Below, piece after piece: positions 59,051-64,000 of a stretch of DNA of 64,000 bases. The stretch covers positions 1 to 64,000 of the forward strand of contig JAKFFF010000057.1 in NCBI GenBank assembly GCA_036677145.1. The letters are read 5' to 3'. Source of the DNA: CADEED01 sp036677145 (lineage in GTDB: Bacteria; Pseudomonadota; Gammaproteobacteria; Steroidobacterales; Steroidobacteraceae). The notes beneath the pieces are model-generated. The model saw nothing but the letters and a program-made list of their open reading frames with translations, searched no databases and had not been told where the DNA came from. Numbering within the stretch: position 1 is the stretch's first letter; the number at the start of each line of letters is the position of its first letter. The position numbers were made by a program, and so were the translations under genes.

Positions 59051-59188
59051 CGGCGGCCCTCCTGACTGTTTGACGGCATCGTGCCCTCTTTTGTCGCGCG
59101 AACTAACTCCGCGCCCCAAGTTTGGGCACACATCGCTGAACCCAGCTTCTTTCGCGCCGCAACGGGCCGTTTCCCATTCCTTACGGGC

Positions 59189-59204
59189 TGGCATGGAACC
59201 TGCA
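59189..59204 (+). promoter_or_regulatory. Sigma-54 (-24/-12) promoter of glnK-amtB
   Basis: TGGCATG-GAAC-CTGCA: the essential GG and GC are exactly 10 bp apart and only one base departs from the TGGCACG-N4-TTGCA consensus. It lies about 100 nt before glnK. An imperfect inverted repeat (GCCCCAA/TTGGGC, 59112-59126) upstream could be an activator site of the NtrC type. Confidence 0.8.
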
Positions 59205-59301
59205 CTTCGATCACAGGCCCAGACCGCTGGGTCAGAACAATGATCGAGGGAGCATACGCGCGGCGCTGACGCGCGATCCATCGGATAACGATGCCAAAGC
59301 G

Positions 59302-59640
59302 ATGAAAATGATCACTGCAATCATTCGACCGTGGAAGCTGGACGACCTGCAAATCGCGGTCGCGCGTCTCGGCGTGCAGGGAATCACCGTTACCGAAGTA
59401 ACCGGTTACGGCCGTCAGCGCGGGCATTCGGAACACTACAAAGGTTCCGAGTACCAGGTGGAGTTCGTTCCCAAACTGCGCGTTGAAATCGTGCTCGACG
59501 AAAACTCGGCCGAAGCCGTCGTCGAAGCCATCAGCAATGTATGCCGCACCGGCAAGACCGGTGACGGCAAGATTTTCCTGGCGCCTGTCGGTGAAGCCGT
59601 GCGGATACGCACGCGTGAATCCGGCGCGGCGGCAGCCTGA
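59302..59640 (+). CDS. glnK: P-II nitrogen regulatory protein
   Basis: 112 residues. P-II signatures: MKMITAIIRPWKLDDL, T-loop GHSEHYKGSEYQVEF with Tyr51 as the uridylylation site, and C-terminal GDGKIFLAPVGEAVRIRT. Binds ATP/ADP and 2-oxoglutarate and blocks AmtB when nitrogen is plentiful. Paired with amtB 23 nt downstream, so called glnK rather than glnB. Read from a sigma-54 promoter. Confidence 0.95.
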   Translation: MKMITAIIRPWKLDDLQIAVARLGVQGITVTEVTGYGRQRGHSEHYKGSEYQVEFVPKLRVEIVLDENSAEAVVEAISNVCRTGKTGDGKIFLAPVGEAVRIRTRESGAAAA

Positions 59641-59663
59641 GATGTCGTTGAGGAGCTTTCTAC

Positions 59664-61061
59664 ATGCATCAAGATAAGAAGAGAACGAAGGGTGGCGACG
59701 TGATGCGCGGTCTCGGCGCAGCGTTGCAAAAAGTGGCCTCGCTGAAATCCGCGTGGCTAACGCGCGGCATGTTCGCGGCGCTGGCTGTAATGGGACCATC
59801 CATCGCCGCCGCGCAGGATGCGGCCGAAGCGGCGCCGGTCCCCGACAAGGGCGACACAGCATGGATGATGGTGTCCACGTTGCTGGTCATCATGATGGCC
59901 GTTCCCGGCCTGGCTCTGTTCTACGGCGGCATGGTGCGCGCCAAGAACGTGTTGTCGGTGGCGATGCAAGTGTTCGTCGTCTTCTCGCTGCTCGTAGTGT
60001 TGTGGGTCATCTATGGCTACAGCCTGGCATTCAATGGCCCTGGCTCCTGGATCGGTGACTTCAGCCGGCTCTTCCTGTCCGGCATTACCGCCGACTCGAA
60101 TGCCGCGACGTTCACGTCCGGTGTCGTAATTCCGGAGCTGGTATTCGTCGCCTTCCAGGCAACGTTTGCGGCCATCACCACGGCGCTGGCGGTCGGCGGC
60201 TTCGCCGAGCGCACCAAGTTCTCCGCGGTGCTGCTCTTCGCGATTCTCTGGTTCACGTTCTCGTACCTGCCCATCGCACGCATGGTGTGGTTCGCCGAAG
60301 GCTATCTGTTCAAGCTCGGCGCGCTCGACTACGCGGGCGGCACGGTGGTGCACATCAACGCGGGTATCGCGGGTCTCGTCGGCGCATTGATCGTCGGCAA
60401 GCGTGTGGGATACGGCACGGCATCGATGCCGCCGCACAACCTGCCCTACGTGATGATCGGCGCCGCACTGCTGTGGGTCGGTTGGTTCGGGTTCAACGTG
60501 GGTTCGGGACTCGAAGCCAACAACTTCGCCGGCCTCGTGTTCCTGAACACCTTCGTCTGCACCGCAGCGGCGGTCGTTGCCTGGACCTTCGGTGAGTGGA
60601 TCTTCCGCGGCAAGCCGACGATGCTCGGCGCGGCCTCGGGTGCGGTCGCCGGCCTGGTGGCGATCACTCCGTCCTGCGGCGCGGTCGGTCCTTCGGGAGC
60701 CATCATCCTCGGCCTCGCGGCTGGCCTGGTCTGCCTGTGGGCGGTTGCCGGACTCAAGCGGATGCTGGGATACGACGACTCGCTCGACGTGTTCGGCGTC
60801 CATGCGGTCGGCGGCATTCTCGGCGCCATCGCGACCGGCATCCTGGGCCACAAGTCACTCGGTGGCGTGGCGGCCTTCGAGAGCATCGGCGATCAGGTGG
60901 TGATCCAGGCGACGGGCGTCGCTATCACGGTGATCTGGTCTGCAGTGGTGACTGCGGCAGCGTTCTACCTGATCAAGTTCACGATCGGCCTCCGTCCGAG
61001 CGAGGACGTCGAGCGCGAAGGCCTCGATATCTCCGAGCACGGCGAGCGCGCGTACGACTGA
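59664..61061 (+). CDS. amtB: Ammonium transporter
   Basis: 465 residues from ATG 59664 (GAGGAG 9 nt upstream). Signal peptide, then eleven membrane spans of the Amt/Rh family: FYGGMVRAKNVLSVAMQ, the first pore His in GGTVVHINAGIAG and the second in VFGVHAVGGILGAI. Ammonia channel for scavenging at low nitrogen, gated by GlnK. Followed by two hairpins, the second a terminator. Confidence 0.95.
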   Translation: MHQDKKRTKGGDVMRGLGAALQKVASLKSAWLTRGMFAALAVMGPSIAAAQDAAEAAPVPDKGDTAWMMVSTLLVIMMAVPGLALFYGGMVRAKNVLSVAMQVFVVFSLLVVLWVIYGYSLAFNGPGSWIGDFSRLFLSGITADSNAATFTSGVVIPELVFVAFQATFAAITTALAVGGFAERTKFSAVLLFAILWFTFSYLPIARMVWFAEGYLFKLGALDYAGGTVVHINAGIAGLVGALIVGKRVGYGTASMPPHNLPYVMIGAALLWVGWFGFNVGSGLEANNFAGLVFLNTFVCTAAAVVAWTFGEWIFRGKPTMLGAASGAVAGLVAITPSCGAVGPSGAIILGLAAGLVCLWAVAGLKRMLGYDDSLDVFGVHAVGGILGAIATGILGHKSLGGVAAFESIGDQVVIQATGVAITVIWSAVVTAAAFYLIKFTIGLRPSEDVEREGLDISEHGERAYD

Positions 61062-61106
61062 AAATGAGCCCTGCCCTCGGGAAACCGAGGGCTCGGGCGT
61101 CAAATC

Positions 61107-61163
61107 GGGCCTCTCGGGACGCCGGACCCTCGTCGGCAAAACCCCGAGAGGCCCTTTCTTTTT
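61107..61163 (+). terminator. Rho-independent terminator of glnK-amtB
   Basis: 12-bp stem GGGCCTCTCGGG/CCCGAGAGGCCC (61107-61118, 61143-61154) with a loop that folds on GCCG/CGGC, then TTTCTTTTT. A separate perfect hairpin (GCCCTCGG-GAAA-CCGAGGGC, 61073-61092) precedes it. Confidence 0.88.
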
Positions 61164-61255
61164 GAGCACTTGCGCCAGGAAAGGGCCTTGTCTGTGATGG
61201 CCGTCAGGGTTCTCATAGGCGCTCCGGGGGATAATCCGGACACCGGAGGAAGCGC

Positions 61256-61732
61256 ATGCGTCTCTCGACTATTGCCCCATTAGTTCTTGCAGGTTTTCTG
61301 GCGAGCGCTGCCGCGCTAGCCGGTGACATCTATAAATACACCGATGAGACGGGCAAGACCCTCTACACGGACAAGCCGATTCCCGGCGCCGTGCTCGTGA
61401 GTACCGGCGCACAGCGTCCGCCCGATGCCGCCCAGCGTGCCTTCGCGGCACAGCAGTCCGCCACGAACAGCCAGCTCGCCGCCAGCAATCAGCGCATTGC
61501 GCAGGGCCAGGAAGATTCGCGCTTTGCCAGCCAGGTCGCAAAGGATCTGGAAGCCACGCGGGCCGAACGCTGCAAGACGGCGCGGGCCGCCTATCAGCAG
61601 TCGATCAACAACCGTCGCCTGTACACCCAGACACCTGACGGCAAACGCACGTATCTGACCGACGAAGAACTCGTCAAGACGCGCGTCGACGCCGCGAAGG
61701 CCGTTGAATCCATCTGCGGCCCCCAAGGCTAA
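61256..61732 (+). CDS. DUF4124 domain protein
   Basis: 158 residues with signal peptide (LASAAALAG). DUF4124 at the N-terminus of the mature protein (IYKYTDETGKTLYTDKPIPGA), then a Gln/Ala-rich helical region and a C-terminal ERCKTARAAYQQSINNRRLY with a CxxG end (ESICGPQG), so a possible disulfide between the two Cys. Periplasmic, function unknown. SD GGAGG-like (CCGGAGGAAGC) before the ATG. Confidence 0.85.
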   Translation: MRLSTIAPLVLAGFLASAAALAGDIYKYTDETGKTLYTDKPIPGAVLVSTGAQRPPDAAQRAFAAQQSATNSQLAASNQRIAQGQEDSRFASQVAKDLEATRAERCKTARAAYQQSINNRRLYTQTPDGKRTYLTDEELVKTRVDAAKAVESICGPQG

Positions 61733-61781
61733 GGACGAGGCTGAAGGACTTCCGCTGAAGCTTTGCTAAAGTCGCGCGCCT

Positions 61782-62669
61782 ATGCAGCGCGTTGGCTTCG
61801 CCGGACTTGGTGCCATGGGTGCTCCCATGGCGAGAAATCTTCACAAGGCCGGACTGCTCGCCGCGGTCTGGAACCGCACGCATTCCAAGGCCCAGTCGCT
61901 CGCGACTGAGCTCGGCTGCTCCGCCCCGCCTGCCCTCGCCGATTTCGCCACCCAACTCGACGCCATCGTGATCTGTGTATCCGCGGACGCGGACGTGCGC
62001 GCGACGATCGAGGGGCTCGCCCCCGGACTGCGCAAGGGCGCGCTCGTCATCGACTGTTCCACCGTGAGCGCCGAAACCGCGCGCTGGGCCGAATCCTTCC
62101 TGTCGACGCGCGGCGTCGAATTCGTCGATGCACCCGTGAGCGGCGGCGTCGAGGGCGCGCAGAAAGGCACGCTTGCCGTCATGGCGGGCGGGACCACTGC
62201 GGCGTTCGAACACGCACGACCCATCCTCGCGGCCATGGGCAAGGTGGTCGAACATTTCGGTGCGAGCGGCGCCGGCCAGGCGACCAAAGCGACGAACCAG
62301 ATCATGTGCGCCGGCATCATCCGGGCCTGCGCCGAAGCCATGGCCTTCGCGGAGGCGCATGGGTTGCCCCTCGAACGCGTGATCGCCACGCTTGGCCAGG
62401 GCGCGGGATCGAGCTGGTACTTCGTGCACCGCGCGCCGAACATGGCGCGTGGCACTTACCCGGCGGGCTTTCGCGTGAAGTTGCATGCAAAGGATCTCGG
62501 CATCTGCCGGGACATGGCCGCGCGTCTCGGCGTTCACCTGCCGGTCGTGGATTCCATGCTCGCCGAATATGCTGAACTCATGGCGCAAGGCCATGGTGAT
62601 GAAGACATCTCGGCGGCGCACCGGCTCAAGCAGGCGCTGTTCAGGGACGCCGCGAAGCGCAATTCATGA
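61782..62669 (+). CDS. NAD(P)-binding beta-hydroxyacid dehydrogenase family
   Basis: 295 residues. Rossmann GFAGLGAMGAPMARNL, CSTVSAETARW, DAPVSGGVEGAQKGTLAVM, and the catalytic Lys in GAGQATKATNQ. Belongs with 3-hydroxyisobutyrate / tartronate-semialdehyde / GLYR-type reductases; the exact substrate is not determined. The stop overlaps the algZ start (ATGA). Confidence 0.87.
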   Translation: MQRVGFAGLGAMGAPMARNLHKAGLLAAVWNRTHSKAQSLATELGCSAPPALADFATQLDAIVICVSADADVRATIEGLAPGLRKGALVIDCSTVSAETARWAESFLSTRGVEFVDAPVSGGVEGAQKGTLAVMAGGTTAAFEHARPILAAMGKVVEHFGASGAGQATKATNQIMCAGIIRACAEAMAFAEAHGLPLERVIATLGQGAGSSWYFVHRAPNMARGTYPAGFRVKLHAKDLGICRDMAARLGVHLPVVDSMLAEYAELMAQGHGDEDISAAHRLKQALFRDAAKRNS

Positions 62670-63742
62670 GCATGCCCGCGCCGCAGATCGAGCGGGCGAA
62701 CCAGATCTATCTACCCGATTTCTGCAGGGCGCGCGCGGTGCTGGCCATCGTCGTGATCTGTGAGCTCACCGCGCTGGTTCTCGCGCTGGCGCGCAACGAG
62801 GCGGCGCTCAGCTTCTGGACGGATCTGGCGCGTACTTCGATGTTCCTGCTGTGGATTGGCCTCGCGGGCGCGGGCATGCTGTGCGTGCTGCGCGGCTACC
62901 TCAATCGCCTGTCACTCGCGAAGGGTTCGGCCATCGTGCTGGCGTTGACCACGGCTCTCGTCACGCTGATCTCGAGCATCGCCTACTACGCCGGCGGCCG
63001 CGCCTGGCTCATGCAAGGCACGCTTGCAATGGACGATCACTGGACCTTCCTGGTCCGCAATGCCGGCATCACGCTGGTCGTGACCGCGCTCGCGCTGCGT
63101 TACTTCTACGTCACGCACGAGTGGCGTCACAACATCGAGCTGCAGGCCAAGGCGCGCGTGCACGCACTGCAGGCGCGCATCCGCCCACATTTCCTGTTCA
63201 ACAGCATGAACACCATCGCCGCGCTGACGCGCAGCAACCCGGCGCGGGCCGAAGAGGCAGTGCAGGACCTTGCCGACCTGTTTCGCGCGAACCTCTCGGA
63301 GAAGCGCAACCAGATCTCGATCGCCGAGGAGATCGACGTGGCGCGCACCTACCAGCGCATGGAACAACTGCGCCTCGGTGACCGGCTGCGTGTCGATTGG
63401 AAGGTGGACTCACTACCCCAGGCCGCCCTCGTGCCCGGCCTCACGTTGCAGCCATTGCTCGAAAACGCTATCTATCACGGAGTCGAGCCGCGCGCCGACG
63501 GCGGCGTGGTCACGGTCACCGGCGAAATGAACAAGGGCATGATCACCATTGTCGTCCGCAACCCGGTACCCCCGGCGAACCTCACGGTGCGCGATGGCAA
63601 TCGCCTGGCGCTCGCCAACATCCGCGAGCGTCTCGATCTCATGTACGGCGAGCGCGCCACGGTGAAAGCCGGCCGCTTCGACGACGAATACATCGTGACG
63701 CTGCGCTTTCCGTACACGCAGGCCGAAAAGGTGGACGCGTGA
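62666..63742 (+). CDS. algZ: LytS/AlgZ-type sensor histidine kinase
   Basis: 358 residues. Four hydrophobic segments in the first 150 residues, then the His_kinase domain with ARIRPHFLFNSMNT (phospho-acceptor His), an HATPase with LQPLLENAIYHGVEPR and a Gly-rich end. LytS-class kinase with no separate sensory domain. The stop overlaps the response regulator start by 4 nt (GTGA). Confidence 0.9.
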   Translation: MSMPAPQIERANQIYLPDFCRARAVLAIVVICELTALVLALARNEAALSFWTDLARTSMFLLWIGLAGAGMLCVLRGYLNRLSLAKGSAIVLALTTALVTLISSIAYYAGGRAWLMQGTLAMDDHWTFLVRNAGITLVVTALALRYFYVTHEWRHNIELQAKARVHALQARIRPHFLFNSMNTIAALTRSNPARAEEAVQDLADLFRANLSEKRNQISIAEEIDVARTYQRMEQLRLGDRLRVDWKVDSLPQAALVPGLTLQPLLENAIYHGVEPRADGGVVTVTGEMNKGMITIVVRNPVPPANLTVRDGNRLALANIRERLDLMYGERATVKAGRFDDEYIVTLRFPYTQAEKVDA

Positions 63743-64000
63743 GCCTGCGGGTGCTGATCGTCGACGATGAACCGCCCGCGCGGGAACGGCTGCGCTCCAT
63801 GCTCGCCGAGCAGGGTGAATGCGAGGTGGCCGGCGAAGCGGAAAATGGCGCAGAAGCCCTCGACCTCGTCGACAAGCTGCAGCCGGACATCGTGCTGCTC
63901 GACGTGCGCATGCCGGGCATCGATGGCCTCGAGGTCGCACGTCACCTTTCGCTGCAGAGCGAGCCGCCCGCGGTGATATTCACGACGGCGTTCGACGAAT
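63739..64000 (+). CDS. algR: LytTR-type response regulator, N-terminal receiver (cut by window edge)
   Basis: 87 codons seen from GTG 63739. Receiver domain: acidic VDDEPPARERLRSML, phospho-Asp in VLLDVRMPGIDGLE, Thr in IFTTAFDE. The DNA-binding domain is outside the window; LytTR is inferred only from the coupled LytS-type kinase. In Pseudomonas AlgR controls alginate and type IV pili. Confidence 0.85.
   Translation, partial: MSLRVLIVDDEPPARERLRSMLAEQGECEVAGEAENGAEALDLVDKLQPDIVLLDVRMPGIDGLEVARHLSLQSEPPAVIFTTAFDE

Noticed and set aside
1..64000. CRISPR arrays, insertion sequences, integrases, attachment sites, replication origin
   Set aside because: No repeated spacers, transposase or integrase motifs, tRNA-end duplications or DnaA-box clusters were seen; the one tRNA gene has no adjacent integrase.

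Overview
The window is about 64 kb of chromosomal DNA, roughly two-thirds G+C by eye, densely packed with genes on both strands. The gene content points to a gammaproteobacterium of the Steroidobacter/Nevskia/Xanthomonas side of the class. The order polA ... engB - cytochrome c4 - dsbA and the ubiK/comM/glnK/amtB neighbourhood are arrangements also known from Pseudomonas. An ArgF'-type (N-acylornithine) carbamoyltransferase replaces ordinary OTCase, as in Xanthomonas. No prophage, insertion sequence, integrase or CRISPR array was seen.

Region by region. 1-2.4 kb: the 5' two-thirds of gltB (minus strand), running off the left edge. 2.5-9.5 kb: an EamA transporter, two tandem secreted HExxH metallopeptidases, small unknowns, a DUF924 gene and a degraded hydrolase/cupin chimera. 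9.5-13.3 kb: a CDF transporter and a translationally coupled M16 peptidase pair (one active, one inactive). 13.8-24 kb: SPOR lipoprotein and bactofilin (divergent), a large FN3-PQQ dehydrogenase-cytochrome fusion, YheT hydrolase coupled to a membrane-anchored response regulator, a GT4/PAP2 pair and a DUF6279 lipoprotein. 23.5-29.9 kb: ydbH plus a YnbE-YdbL fusion (envelope lipid transport), a small hydrolase, the YadG/YadH-type ABC exporter and a TonB-domain protein. 30-33.4 kb: an orphan FlhC-like regulator divergent from an unknown gene across a perfect palindrome, then NudC and an NRDE protein. 33.5-39.7 kb: tamA-tamB-alkB, all overlapping. 40.8-49 kb: a compact arginine operon argR-argG-DUF1611-argC-argD-argF'-argB-argH behind an ARG-box-like palindrome. 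49-57 kb: thioesterase, lptM, polA, an outer-membrane barrel gene with a hairpin-rich downstream region, engB, cytochrome c4, dsbA, corA-like, tRNA-Arg(CCG) and cytochrome c5. 57-61 kb: comM, ubiK and a sigma-54-driven glnK-amtB. 61-64 kb: DUF4124, a beta-hydroxyacid dehydrogenase and algZ/algR (algR cut by the right edge).

The most interesting block is the arginine operon. It carries every middle and late step, but no argA, argJ or argE, and its ArgB is a plain kinase rather than the Xanthomonas NAGS-kinase fusion. Between argG and argC sits a DUF1611 protein, the family that includes the D-glutamate N-acetyltransferase DgcN. It is a candidate for the missing N-acylglutamate-forming enzyme. 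The carbamoyltransferase has Ala90 at the position that separates N-acetyl- from N-succinylornithine carbamoyltransferases, so the pathway may run on succinylated intermediates as in Bacteroides. Both points are inferences to be tested.

Second theme: the envelope. TamA/TamB, YdbH/YnbE-YdbL, LptM, bactofilin, SPOR, PAP2/GT4 and an ABC exporter all lie here, so two of the three AsmA-like phospholipid-transport systems of E. coli (TamB, YdbH) are represented in one window.
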